From assembly GCA_944380545.1 (NCBI GenBank), contig CALWHV010000006.1, positions 46,917 through 110,916 of the forward strand: a stretch of DNA of 64,000 nucleotides. Reading direction: 5' to 3'. Source of the stretch: an uncultured Eubacterium sp. Lineage in GTDB: Bacteria; Bacillota; Clostridia; Oscillospirales; Acutalibacteraceae. A model generated the notes under the pieces. The model had not been told where the DNA came from. It ran no database searches and saw nothing but the letters and a program-made list of their open reading frames with translations. The position numbers and the translations under genes are program-made. Positions 18,105-26,013 of this stretch are shown here, piece by piece. Each line of letters begins with the position of its first letter. Within the stretch, counting starts at the first letter, position 1.

Positions 18105-19304
18105 TCAGTCGCAGACCTCGAAGCCCGCGTCCTTAAGCGCTTTCTTTATTGCAACGACATGGGCGTAATCCCTGGTTTCAACGCAGATCTTGAGATAGCA
18201 GTCCGTTATGTTCATATCAAGATCGGTGCTGTCGTAATTGACGCTTGTTACATTCGCGCCCGTCTGCGAGATAATCTTTGAAACATCGGCAAGCTGGCCG
18301 GGCTTATCGGAAAGAGCGATAGTGATGTTCGCCGTTCTGCCGCTCATCTTAAGGCCGCGCTCGATGACCCTTGAAAGGATGGTTACATCTATATTGCCGC
18401 CGGAAACAAGGCAGCAGACATTTTTGCCGTCTATATCGGGGATCCTGCCGGCAAGCACTGCGGCTACGGGAACGGCACCCGCGCCCTCAGCAATCAGCTT
18501 TTGCTGCTCAAGCAGCGTGAGTATCGCAAGGGCAATCTCGTCGTCCGAAACGGTGACAATGCCGTCCACATACTGATTTACCATATCATATGTAATATCG
18601 CCCGGCGTTTTGACGGCGATGCCGTCCGCAATCGTCTGCACCTTGGGCAGAGTTTCTATTTTGCCGTCGTTCACCGAAAGCTGCATACTCGGCGCGCCCT
18701 GGGCCTGAACGCCGTACACCCTGCATTTGGGATTTATCTGCTTAACGGTATACGCCACGCCGGAGATGAGACCGCCGCCGCCTATCGGAACAATAACGGC
18801 GTCGCAATTCGGGAGCTGCTCCATAATCTCAAGCCCTATCGTGCCCTGGCCGGCTATAACATCCTCGTCGTCAAACGGGTGGATAAAGGTGTAGCCGTTT
18901 TTATCGCGAAGCTCGATGGCTTTATTATAGGCGTCGTCATAAACGCCCTTTACCATACAGACCTCCGCGCCGTAGCGCTTTGTTGCCTCCACCTTAGAGA
19001 TGGGAGCGCCGTCCGGCAGGCAGATTATGCTTTTTATGCCGTTTTTAGTGGCGGCAAGCGCAACGCCCTGGGCGTGGTTGCCGGCTGAGCAGGCGATGAC
19101 GCCGTGCTTTTTTTCATCATCCGAAAGCTGGCTTATCTTAAAATATGAGCCTCTTACCTTAAAGGAGCCGGTGACCTGAAGATTTTCTGTTTTTAAATAA
19201 ATACGGGCGTTTTTGCTGAGGTTCGGCGCATAGATCATATCCGTTTCGCGGATGACCTCTTTGAGCACGCGTGCCGCCTTATACACCCTGTCTATCGTGA
19301 GCAT
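18105..19304 (-). CDS. ilvA: Threonine ammonia-lyase with ACT domain
   Basis: A PLP enzyme that deaminates L-threonine to 2-oxobutyrate, for isoleucine synthesis or threonine catabolism. The PLP lysine is Lys49 in TGSFKVRGS; the glycine-rich phosphate loop is VPIGGGGLISG. The last ~75 residues form a single ACT domain (ANITIALSDKPGQLADVSKI). The ~400-residue single-ACT architecture resembles the TdcB/short IlvA group rather than the two-ACT-like biosynthetic enzyme, so a catabolic or dual role is possible. Confidence 0.94.
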   Translation of the reverse strand: MLTIDRVYKAARVLKEVIRETDMIYAPNLSKNARIYLKTENLQVTGSFKVRGSYFKISQLSDDEKKHGVIACSAGNHAQGVALAATKNGIKSIICLPDGAPISKVEATKRYGAEVCMVKGVYDDAYNKAIELRDKNGYTFIHPFDDEDVIAGQGTIGLEIMEQLPNCDAVIVPIGGGGLISGVAYTVKQINPKCRVYGVQAQGAPSMQLSVNDGKIETLPKVQTIADGIAVKTPGDITYDMVNQYVDGIVTVSDDEIALAILTLLEQQKLIAEGAGAVPVAAVLAGRIPDIDGKNVCCLVSGGNIDVTILSRVIERGLKMSGRTANITIALSDKPGQLADVSKIISQTGANVTSVNYDSTDLDMNITDCYLKICVETRDYAHVVAIKKALKDAGFEVCD

Positions 19305-19334
19305 AAAAACATCTCCGTTTTGCGATTTTTAAAT

Positions 19335-19363
19335 ATTTTAATACCATTGCCGCAATTTGTCAA
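19335..19363 (-). promoter_or_regulatory. Sigma-A promoter of ilvA-ridA
   Basis: Minus strand: consensus -35 TTGACA, 17-base spacer, -10 TAAAAT, about 30 bases upstream of the ilvA ATG. Confidence 0.75.
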
Positions 19364-19437
19364 TCAATAAATAAAAACCGCGCGTTTCGTACTTTATGCG
19401 CTTTTTGAGCGCTTCGGGCGGCTCTGTTTATTTGTTG

Positions 19438-19466
19438 TTGACTTTGCGGCCGTTTTGTTTTAAAAT
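19438..19466 (+). promoter_or_regulatory. Sigma-A promoter of the solute-binding lipoprotein gene
   Basis: Plus strand: -35 TTGACT, 17-base spacer, -10 TAAAAT. It is divergent from the ilvA promoter 75 bases away. Confidence 0.7.
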
Positions 19467-19500
19467 TATGATATATACTTCTCTTAAAGGAGGAAGCAGA

Positions 19501-20358
19501 TTGAAAAAGCTTTCAAGGATAATTAGCGTGCTGCTTGCCGCGCTGATGATAGGCGGCCTTTTTGCGGGCTGCTCTTCACAGAGCGATGAGGCGGACACCA
19601 TTACAGACGAAACGCTGCTCATCGCCTACACCGAGGAGCTTGAGCCTTTCCTTTACACCGGCGAGGACGGCAAGCTGACCGGCTTTGACGCGGAGCTTGT
19701 TGCCGCCACATTCGACTCGTTCAAGGGCGATTTCACGAATTACGAATTTGTTAAGGTGGAGGACGGCTTCCGCCTCGGCGAGGACGCCGCCTATACCGAC
19801 GAGGAGGGCAATTCCTACCACGCGCTCATATACTGCGCGGTGCGCAAGGATGTGGGCACGATAAACGAGGATTACGCCTGGAGCGACGACATTATACAAA
19901 ACGATGTTGTTGCCGTTGTTTCCCCGTCAAGCGGGATAAAAAGCTATAACGACCTTGCAGGAAAGCGCGCGGGCATAGTTTCACAGACGGCGGCTACCGC
20001 CCTTTCCGAAAACGGCGCGGTTATGAACTCGCTTGCATCGAGCGCCGGCTATGCGACCGCCGACGAGGCGTTTGCCGCGCTTGACGCGGGCGCGATAGAT
20101 GTTGTTATCATTGACGATTTCAGCCTTTGCAAATTTGAAAACCGCGCAAGCTACACCGTGCTAAACGGCGCGCTTGACACGATCGAATACGGCTTTGCCT
20201 TTACAAGGTCTAACGATCTGAGCGGCAGCTTTAACGAGGCGGTGCTTGAGATAAGCTCCACGGAGTATAGCGATGAGGACACGCTGACCCCGCTTGTTGA
20301 AAAATACTTCGGCAGCGCGGATGTGCTTGCCTTTGATTTCGAGCCTACAGAGCAGTAA
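19501..20358 (+). CDS. Extracellular solute-binding lipoprotein (family 3 type), orphan
   Basis: A 285-residue predicted lipoprotein resembling amino-acid-binding proteins of ABC transporters: lipobox GLFAGC, then LLIAYTEELEPFLYTGEDGKLTGFDAELV, YNDLAGKRAGIVSQTAA and ALDAGAIDVVIIDDF. I chose the TTG at 19501 because AAAGGAGG stands 7 bases before it and a signal peptide begins there. No permease or ATPase gene is adjacent, so it is either an orphan binding protein for a transporter encoded elsewhere or a sensor. The ligand is unknown. The family's Arg for the amino-acid carboxylate is not obvious. Confidence 0.82.
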   Translation: MKKLSRIISVLLAALMIGGLFAGCSSQSDEADTITDETLLIAYTEELEPFLYTGEDGKLTGFDAELVAATFDSFKGDFTNYEFVKVEDGFRLGEDAAYTDEEGNSYHALIYCAVRKDVGTINEDYAWSDDIIQNDVVAVVSPSSGIKSYNDLAGKRAGIVSQTAATALSENGAVMNSLASSAGYATADEAFAALDAGAIDVVIIDDFSLCKFENRASYTVLNGALDTIEYGFAFTRSNDLSGSFNEAVLEISSTEYSDEDTLTPLVEKYFGSADVLAFDFEPTEQ

Positions 20359-20386
20359 CGGCAGCTTTATTCAATATACGCATAAA

Positions 20387-20424
20387 AGCGGCTTCGGAAA
20401 ACAAAACCGAAGCCGCTCTTTTTT
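20387..20424 (+). terminator. Terminator after the solute-binding lipoprotein gene
   Basis: An 11-bp perfect stem (AGCGGCTTCGG / CCGAAGCCGCT) with a 9-base loop and a CTTTTTT tail. Confidence 0.9.
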
Positions 20425-20442
20425 ATTTATTCGCCGTTGCCG

Positions 20443-20544
20443 TCAGCGCACAAAGAGCGCCCACACTCCCACGGTGAGACCGCTGCCCGCCATAAGCACG
20501 GCAAGGACAATAGCCGTTATACGAACCCATTTTCTGCCGTACAT
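20443..20544 (-). CDS. 33-residue single-pass membrane peptide downstream of pgcA
   Basis: A short frame starting MYGRKWVRITAIV and ending WALFVR: a basic N-terminus (RKWVR), one hydrophobic helix of about 20 residues and a terminal Arg. Its ATG lies two bases after the phosphoglucomutase stop, with GGAG at a good distance inside the end of that gene, so translation is probably coupled. I do not recognise the family. Its shape resembles small Firmicute membrane proteins such as Prli42, but that is a comparison of shape only. Confidence 0.6.
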   Translation of the reverse strand: MYGRKWVRITAIVLAVLMAGSGLTVGVWALFVR

Positions 20545-20546
20545 AA

Positions 20547-22277
20547 TCACGCCTCCGCCTTCATAATCTCCGCCGCCTGCCGCTCAAGCTCCTGCGCCTT
20601 TGCCTGCGCATCGGCAAGCGTTGCGCCTATAGCGGTTATATACGCCTTGATCTTGGGCTCCGTGCCGCTCGGGCGGACTATAAGACCGCTGCCGTCCTGC
20701 GCCTTATATGCAAGCACATTTGAGACGGGAAGCCCTGTTTTACCCTTTTTGCCCGCCGCAAGATCAACGGTTTCGCCGCTGCGGTAATCCGCGCTGTAAA
20801 CAACGGGAGAGCCGCCGAGCTGCTGAGGAGCGCAGGCTCTTAAACCGTCCATAATGCCCTGCATTATCTTCATACCGGCGGCGCCGTCGAACTCATAGCT
20901 TTTGACCGTGTTGCAGTAATAGCCGAACTCGTCATAGATATCCTGCATAACCTGAAGCAGTGTTTTGCCCTGAGCTTTATAGTACGCCGCCATCTCGCAG
21001 ATGAGCATAGAGCCTACAACGGCGTCCTTATCGCGGGCGTGGGTGCCGGCAAGATAGCCGTACGACTCCTCAAAGCCCATAACGAAATCGCCCGCTCTGC
21101 CCTGCTCCTCAAGCTGAGTTATAAGCTCGCCGATATACTTGAAGCCGGTGAGCACATTTTTAAAGGTGCAGCCGTATTTTTCGGCGATCTTCTGCGCAAG
21201 GTCGGTGGAAACAAAGGATTTTGCGGCAACCGCGTTTGCGGAAAGCTCGCCGCGGCGCTGCTTTTGGGAGAGCAGATAATCGAGCAGCATTACGCCCACC
21301 TCGTTTCCGCTCATAAGCTCGTAGCCGCCGTTTTTATTATTTACGGCGATGCCTACGCGGTCGCAGTCCGGGTCGGTGGCAAGCAGGATATCCGCCTCGT
21401 GCGTTTCAGCCGCCTTGAGCGCAAGCTCAAACGCCTGCCTTATCTCTGGATTGGGATAAGGGCAGGTGGGGAAATTGCCGTCCGGCTCCTCCTGCTGAGG
21501 CACGACGAAAACATCCTTTACGCCGATGCGCTCAAGCACGCGGCGAACGGGCTTGTTGCCGGTGCCGTTGAGCGGAGTGTAGATAACGCTGAGACCCGCC
21601 TTTTCGCAAATGCCGGGGTTGACGCACTGCTTTTGAACCTCGTCAAGAAATTCCTCTATCACATCCTGCCCCATAAATTCTATAAGGCCTTCGCTTACCG
21701 CCTTGTCAAAATCCATGGTCTTTATGCCCGTGAAATAATCCACCTTTTTGATAAACTCGTAAGTCTCGGCGGCTTCCTCATCGGTCATCTGATAGCCGTT
21801 ATGGTCGTAGCACTTATAGCCGTTATATTTTGCAGGATTGTGCGACGCGGTGAGGATAATGCCGCCCTGGGTCTTGAAGCGCCTAACGGCGTAGGAAAGG
21901 CACGGGGTGGGCTCAAGCTCCTCAAAGATATACACCTTGACGCCGTTTGCCGCAAGGGTCTTCGCCGCCTCTTTTGAAAAATAATCGCTCTTTATGCGCG
22001 AATCGTAGCCGATGGCGCAGGAGGGATTATCAAAATGCGCGTTCAGAAAATCGGCAAGACCCTGGGTCGCGCGGCAGACCGTGTAATAATTCATCCTGTT
22101 CGTGCCGGCGCCGATAACTCCGCGCAGGCCGGCGGTGCCGAACTCAAGCTCGGTATAAAATCTGTCGTCTATCTCCTCGGGGCTGCCCTCTATGCTTTTA
22201 AGCTCCGCGATAAGATCGGGATCCGCCGCGGCGTTTTTGAGCCAGATGTTATAAAGCTCGGTTGTGTTTTTCTGCAT
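20547..22277 (-). CDS. pgcA: Phosphoglucomutase / phosphomannomutase family
   Basis: Interconverts glucose 1-phosphate and glucose 6-phosphate (and perhaps mannose phosphates). The 576-residue product is an alpha-D-phosphohexomutase: phosphoserine loop TASHNPAKYNGYK with Ser145, metal-binding loop ATDPDCDRVG, sugar-specificity loop GFEESYGYL, and phosphate-binding loop RPSGTEPKIKAY. The length and N-terminal extension match the PgcA type of Firmicutes. It would channel the glucose 1-phosphate from GlgP into glycolysis. Confidence 0.95.
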   Translation of the reverse strand: MQKNTTELYNIWLKNAAADPDLIAELKSIEGSPEEIDDRFYTELEFGTAGLRGVIGAGTNRMNYYTVCRATQGLADFLNAHFDNPSCAIGYDSRIKSDYFSKEAAKTLAANGVKVYIFEELEPTPCLSYAVRRFKTQGGIILTASHNPAKYNGYKCYDHNGYQMTDEEAAETYEFIKKVDYFTGIKTMDFDKAVSEGLIEFMGQDVIEEFLDEVQKQCVNPGICEKAGLSVIYTPLNGTGNKPVRRVLERIGVKDVFVVPQQEEPDGNFPTCPYPNPEIRQAFELALKAAETHEADILLATDPDCDRVGIAVNNKNGGYELMSGNEVGVMLLDYLLSQKQRRGELSANAVAAKSFVSTDLAQKIAEKYGCTFKNVLTGFKYIGELITQLEEQGRAGDFVMGFEESYGYLAGTHARDKDAVVGSMLICEMAAYYKAQGKTLLQVMQDIYDEFGYYCNTVKSYEFDGAAGMKIMQGIMDGLRACAPQQLGGSPVVYSADYRSGETVDLAAGKKGKTGLPVSNVLAYKAQDGSGLIVRPSGTEPKIKAYITAIGATLADAQAKAQELERQAAEIMKAEA

Positions 22278-22325
22278 AAGATCACTCCGTTAATTTATTG
22301 CGGCGGGCGCGCCGCCTTTGATTTT

Positions 22326-22354
22326 ATTTTAACCTTATTAAAAAGCATTGTCAA
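22326..22354 (-). promoter_or_regulatory. Sigma-A promoter of pgcA
   Basis: Minus strand: consensus -35 TTGACA, 17-base spacer, -10 TAAAAT. A GGCGG...CCGCC hairpin follows in the leader. Confidence 0.75.
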
Positions 22355-22401
22355 TAACGCCGGTTTAGATTTTTATATTTGCGCCGCTGCGGCATTGGCA
22401 C

Positions 22402-22430
22402 TTGCGCAGACAGCATATTTTTAGTATAAT
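22402..22430 (+). promoter_or_regulatory. Sigma-A promoter of the comM-LUD gene pair
   Basis: Plus strand: -35 TTGCGC, 17-base spacer, -10 TATAAT, about 38 bases before the ATG at 22469. Confidence 0.65.
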
Positions 22431-22468
22431 GGCAAAAGAGATATTATATTCAGAAAGGCGGCGGACAG

Positions 22469-23995
22469 ATGTTTGCAAAGGCTAAAAGCCTGGGCATTTA
22501 CGGGATGGATGCTTTTTCCGTTGTGGTGGAAGCCGATCTCAGCAAGGGGCTGCCGAGGTTTGACATAGTTGGGCTGCCGGACGCGGCGGTCAAGGAGAGC
22601 CGCGAAAGGGTGCGCGCCAGCATAAAGAACTGCCGGTTCGAATACCCGGTTTCGCGCATAACGGTGAACATTGCGCCGGCGGACATAAAAAAAGAGGGGC
22701 CGCTTTACGACCTGCCGATCTTTATGGCGCTGCTTGCGGCAACGGGGCAGATAAAGGGCTCGCTTGACGACTATGCATTTGTGGGCGAGCTTTCGCTGGA
22801 CGGCGAGATACGCCCGTGTACGGGCATACTGCCGATGGTGCTTAAGGCGCGCGAGCAGGGAGTGCCGGCTGTGTTTATCCCGTATGCAAACAGGACCGAG
22901 GCGGGAGCCGTTAACGGCATTGATGTTTTTGCCGCGAAGAATATTTTTGAGGTGGTAAAGCACATAAGCGGCGAGGAAAGGCTGGAGCCCTGCTTTACAG
23001 AGGCCGAAAGGCTTGCCGTTTACGATGAAACGCTTGATTTTGCCGATGTTAAGGGGCAGGCGGACGCAAAGCGCGCGCTTGAGATAGCGGCTGCCGGCGG
23101 CCACAACTGCATTATGGTGGGCCCGCCCGGCACGGGAAAATCAATGCTTGCAAAGCGCCTGCCCTCAATACTTCCAAAAATGACCTTTGAGGAAGAGCTT
23201 GAAACAACAAAGATATATTCCATTGCCGGCGAGCTGCCGGACGGCGTGCAGCTTATCACGAGCCGCCCGTTTAGGAGCCCGCACCACACGATCTCGGCGC
23301 AGGGGCTTACGGGAGGGGGTCAGTTCCCCCGCCCCGGCGAGATAAGCCTTGCGCACAACGGCGTGCTATTTATGGACGAATTTCCCGAATTTGACAGGCG
23401 CGCAAAGGAATCGCTTCGCCAGCCGCTGGAGGACGGAAAAATAACGATAGCGCGAAGCGCGGGAACGGTATGCTATCCCTCAAACATAATGGTGGTTGCG
23501 GCGATGAACCCCTGCCCCTGCGGATATTTGGGACATCCCTCAAAGGAATGTGTTTGCACCGAGGCCGCAAAGCGCAGGTACAGAGACAAGGTGAGCGGGC
23601 CGATACTTGACAGGATTGACATCCACATTGAGGTTGAGCCCGTTGATTACGACCGCCTTTCCTCCGCCCAAAAGGAGGAAAGCTCCGCGGCGATCCGCGA
23701 AAGGGTTGAACGGGCAAGAGAGATACAGCGGCGGCGGTTTGAGGGCACGGATATAAGCTGCAACGCCAAGATGACTCCGCGAATGACGAGGGAGCTTTGC
23801 GTGCTGGACGAGGAGGCGAAGGCGCTTTTGAAGCTGAGCTTTGAAAAGCTGGGGCTTTCGGCGCGCGCGTATGATAAAATTCTGCGCATATCGCGAACGA
23901 TTGCAGACCTTGAGGGCAGCGAGCTTATATGCAGCGCGCACATAGCGCAGGCGGTGCAGTACCGCAGCCTTGACAGGAAATACTGGACGGAATGA
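22469..23995 (+). CDS. YifB/ComM-type Mg-chelatase-like AAA+ ATPase
   Basis: A 508-residue protein of the YifB/ComM family. The N-terminal Lon-protease-like fold (about 1-180) contains VGLPDAAVKESRERV. The AAA+ domain has Walker A GPPGTGKSML and Walker B-type GVLFMDEFPEF. The C-terminal Mg-chelatase region contains the CPCGYLGHPSKECVC zinc-like cluster. ComM is a hexameric branch-migration helicase that helps integrate DNA during natural transformation; whether that role applies here is inference. AAAGGCGG precedes the ATG. The LUD-domain gene begins 18 bases downstream. Confidence 0.93.
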   Translation: MFAKAKSLGIYGMDAFSVVVEADLSKGLPRFDIVGLPDAAVKESRERVRASIKNCRFEYPVSRITVNIAPADIKKEGPLYDLPIFMALLAATGQIKGSLDDYAFVGELSLDGEIRPCTGILPMVLKAREQGVPAVFIPYANRTEAGAVNGIDVFAAKNIFEVVKHISGEERLEPCFTEAERLAVYDETLDFADVKGQADAKRALEIAAAGGHNCIMVGPPGTGKSMLAKRLPSILPKMTFEEELETTKIYSIAGELPDGVQLITSRPFRSPHHTISAQGLTGGGQFPRPGEISLAHNGVLFMDEFPEFDRRAKESLRQPLEDGKITIARSAGTVCYPSNIMVVAAMNPCPCGYLGHPSKECVCTEAAKRRYRDKVSGPILDRIDIHIEVEPVDYDRLSSAQKEESSAAIRERVERAREIQRRRFEGTDISCNAKMTPRMTRELCVLDEEAKALLKLSFEKLGLSARAYDKILRISRTIADLEGSELICSAHIAQAVQYRSLDRKYWTE

Positions 23996-24013
23996 ACAGA
24001 AAGGATGATATGT

Positions 24014-24649
24014 ATGGATAAAATAATTGAAAAAACGATGAAAAATCTTGAAAAAAACAATATGACGGCAGTTTATGCCGAGAGCCGCAGCGAGGTGCCG
24101 GAGATAATCAAAAAGCTTGTGCCGACGGGCAGCAGCGTTTCAAACGGCGGCAGCGTTTCGCTTCGGGAGGCGGGAGTTTACGACCTGCTTTTGAGCGGAG
24201 ATTATCTTTATTACGACCGCACGGGGCTTTCGGGCGACGACATACGCGACTGCTATATAAAGGCTCTCTCCTGCGACGCTTATTTCTGCTCCTCAAACGC
24301 AGTTACCGAAAACGGCGAGCTTTACAATGTGGACGGAAATTCAAACCGCGTTGCGTGCATCGCGTTCGGCCCGAAAAGGGTTATAATGGTGGTGGGCAAA
24401 AACAAGATAGTGCCCGATATCAAAGCCGCCGTTGAGCGGGTAAAGCGAACAGCCGCGCCCAAAAACGCCGTGCGCCTGAGCCTTAAAACGCCCTGCGCCG
24501 CAACAGGCGAATGTATGGGGCTTAACGGCGAGATCTGCTCCGGCTGTGCAAGCGAGGGCAGGATATGCTGCAGCTATCTTATCTCCGCGCACCAGAGGCA
24601 AAAAGGCAGAATAACGGTGATAATCGTTAACGAAGAGCTTGGATATTAA
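24014..24649 (+). CDS. LUD domain protein (LutC/YkgG-like)
   Basis: A 211-residue protein of the LUD (lactate utilisation, DUF162) superfamily: TAVYAESRSEVPEIIKKLV, a Gly/Ser-rich loop SSVSNGGSVSLREAGV, DAYFCSSNAVTENGELYNVDG and a cysteine-rich C-terminus (CAATGECMGLNGEICSGCAS). Standalone members of this size are common in Clostridia without the LutAB iron-sulfur partners, and none are adjacent here, so a lactate role is not supported. I chose the ATG at 24014 because AAGG at 24000-24003 is correctly spaced for it and too close to the ATG at 24005. Confidence 0.85.
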   Translation: MDKIIEKTMKNLEKNNMTAVYAESRSEVPEIIKKLVPTGSSVSNGGSVSLREAGVYDLLLSGDYLYYDRTGLSGDDIRDCYIKALSCDAYFCSSNAVTENGELYNVDGNSNRVACIAFGPKRVIMVVGKNKIVPDIKAAVERVKRTAAPKNAVRLSLKTPCAATGECMGLNGEICSGCASEGRICCSYLISAHQRQKGRITVIIVNEELGY

Positions 24650-24660
24650 GCCCGAAACGC

Positions 24661-24699
24661 AAAAAGGAACGACCGTTTGACGGTCGTTCCTTTTTATTT
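24661..24699. terminator. Bidirectional terminator between the LUD gene and cotJB
   Basis: A 15-bp perfect stem (AAAAAGGAACGACCG and its complement) with a 5-base loop, and T-runs on both strands. Confidence 0.9.
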
Positions 24700-24712
24700 T
24701 GAGCAAGGGCGG

Positions 24713-24949
24713 CTAATCGTTGTCCCAGGGCCAGGGGTCCTTGAGCCATTCGTCGCTGTTTTCGGGCGAGAGCGTTATGGGGCCGTACTTTGCCTCATAA
24801 TCCGCCTTGAGCGCCTTATACTCCTCGGAATATTTTTTGTAAAGCTTTTCCGCCTGAGGGCAGTTTGTGTGCGTATCGAGATAAACGCGCATCTCCCACA
24901 TACCGAACTGGGCGGCGGAGAGCTTTAAAAGCATTTTTTCCCTGCTCAC
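24713..24949 (-). CDS. cotJB: Spore coat protein CotJB
   Basis: CotJB is a small coat component encoded with CotJA and CotJC. The product has the family pattern FGMWEMRVYLDTHTNCPQA, YEAKYGP and the diagnostic WLKDPWPWDND ending. I chose the GTG at 24949 (78 residues), which overlaps the cotJA stop as GTGA and has GGGAG 8 bases upstream. The frame is open for seven more codons to a TTG without a good ribosome site. cotJC does not follow; it lies 4.2 kb upstream as a separate unit. Confidence 0.9.
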   Translation of the reverse strand: MSREKMLLKLSAAQFGMWEMRVYLDTHTNCPQAEKLYKKYSEEYKALKADYEAKYGPITLSPENSDEWLKDPWPWDND

Positions 24950-25161
24950 TTTACCACTCCCTTTCCGCAAAACGGCTTATCAAGCTGAGGAAAGACCGTG
25001 CCTGCCGCCAGGCTTTTTTCATCGTCTTCATAAAGCACGGGTGCCTGCTGAAACGGCACATACGCCATTGCAAGCGCAGGGTCTGCCGGCAGCGGCGCCG
25101 GTATATCCGCGTCTTTCTTTTTTAAGAAGGACGGTTCAAAGCTTTCTTCAAATTTAAACAT
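24946..25161 (-). CDS. cotJA: Spore coat associated protein CotJA
   Basis: A 71-residue protein with the CotJA signature LAMAYVPFQ, a short acidic linker and GTVFPQLDKPF. CotJA is a minor spore coat protein that works with CotJB and the catalase-like CotJC. AAAAGGAGG lies 6 bases before the ATG. It overlaps cotJB by 4 bases. A mother-cell-type promoter motif lies about 90 bases upstream. Confidence 0.92.
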   Translation of the reverse strand: MFKFEESFEPSFLKKKDADIPAPLPADPALAMAYVPFQQAPVLYEDDEKSLAAGTVFPQLDKPFCGKGVVK

Positions 25162-25247
25162 ATTCTGCCTCCTTTTCCGCGCACGGCGCGGGGCGATTTC
25201 GGCGGGTCTGCCCGCCCCGTGAGTGAAACGGTTTTGTTTCGCCTCAA

Positions 25248-25276
25248 TACATAATATGCCGCAGGGCTAAAAAAGT
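25248..25276 (-). promoter_or_regulatory. Probable SigK-type (mother-cell) promoter of cotJA-cotJB
   Basis: Minus strand: AAC, 16 bases, then GCATATTATGTA. It fits the SigK pattern (AC, 16-17 bases, CATANNNT) and matches the element before cotJC (AAC, 16 bases, GCATAAAATGTA). Confidence 0.45.
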
Positions 25277-25285
25277 TTTTCGGCA

Positions 25286-25291
25286 TATAAT
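25286..25291 (+). promoter_or_regulatory. Possible -10 box for mazF
   Basis: TATAAT about 98 bases upstream of the mazF start, without a recognisable -35. Weak call. Confidence 0.3.
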
Positions 25292-25346
25292 GGCATAAGG
25301 ATGTTTAAAAGGCGATGCTAAAGGCAAAAATATTAAAGGAGACGGC

Positions 25347-25363
25347 GCCGGCGCGACGCCGGC
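25347..25363 (+). other. GC-rich hairpin in the mazF leader
   Basis: Perfect 7-bp stem GCCGGCG / CGCCGGC with loop CGA, ending 25 bases before the mazF start. There is no T-run, so it is not a terminator; it could be an operator or an mRNA stem. Confidence 0.4.
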
Positions 25364-25388
25364 AAAATTCAAGATCAGGGTGATAGAT

Positions 25389-25730
25389 ATGAATGTTAAA
25401 CGCGGCGATATCTTTTATGCGGATCTGAGCCCTGTGGTGGGCTCCGAGCAGGGCGGCATAAGACCCGTGCTGATCGTTCAAAACGATGTGGGCAACCGCT
25501 TTTCGCCAACCGTTATAGCCGCTGCGATAACGAGTCAGAGAGATAAAACGGCGCTGCCGACGCATATTGAGGTTGACGCCGGGCGCTGCGGGCTGGCAAA
25601 GGACAGCATTGTGCTGCTTGAGCAGGTGCGCACGATCGACAAGCGGCGGCTCAGGGAAAAGATGGGCTCGCTTGACACCGGGGAGATGGGCAAGGTGAAC
25701 GAGGCGCTTTCCGTTTCCTTCGGCTTATAA
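25389..25730 (+). CDS. ndoA: MazF/PemK-family endoribonuclease (EndoA type)
   Basis: A 113-residue sequence-specific mRNA interferase. It shows the conserved KRGDIFYADLSPVVGSEQGG, RPVLIVQND with the catalytic-region Arg, the Thr/Ser of AAITSQ, and the C-terminal DKRRLREKMG of Bacillus EndoA. The ATG at 25389 has a correctly spaced AGGG; a GTG three codons earlier is the alternative. No antitoxin gene of the EndoAI type is recognisable directly upstream: that stretch is only a 220-bp divergent spacer with cotJA. Chromosomal mazF copies in Clostridia can have a distant antitoxin gene. Confidence 0.93.
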   Translation: MNVKRGDIFYADLSPVVGSEQGGIRPVLIVQNDVGNRFSPTVIAAAITSQRDKTALPTHIEVDAGRCGLAKDSIVLLEQVRTIDKRRLREKMGSLDTGEMGKVNEALSVSFGL

Positions 25731-25744
25731 AATGAAATAAAAAG

Positions 25745-25790
25745 GGCGCTTTGAAGCCGTTTTGCCGACAGCCTCAAAGCGCCTGTTTTG
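25745..25790 (+). terminator. Terminator of mazF
   Basis: A 10-bp perfect stem (GGCGCTTTGA / TCAAAGCGCC), a 19-base loop and a TGTTTTGATT tail. Confidence 0.65.
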
Positions 25791-26013
25791 ATTATATCGT
25801 TGGTTCTATATAAATGTTACGGTAATCAAAAAAGCAATGAATTAACTGACGAAATGCAAAGAGCGTTTCGCCTACTTCTTTGCTCATTAACTATTAGCTA
25901 CCCTTGGGGGCTGTTTATTTAATATGCGGGATTCAAAATCGCAGCTGCTAATAACAAATTCAATTACCAAAAGCGAATACCGAAAAACAAGTATTTTCAG
26001 GTGGTATTAAAAA
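25791..26013. other. AT-rich spacer, left edge of the accessory island
   Basis: No gene is recognised. Base composition shifts here from the GC-rich style of the neighbours to AT-rich and stays so to about 27.4 kb. A short plus-strand frame (LTDEMQRAFRLLLCSLTI) ends at 25920 and may be a degraded remnant. Confidence 0.4.

Noticed and set aside
21039..21977. 312-codon plus-strand frame opposite pgcA
   Set aside because: Complete overlap with a clear phosphohexomutase and no start signals.
25315..25383. 22-codon plus-strand frame just before mazF as a possible antitoxin
   Set aside because: Too short for any known MazE-type antitoxin, arginine-rich low-complexity product, no ribosome binding site.
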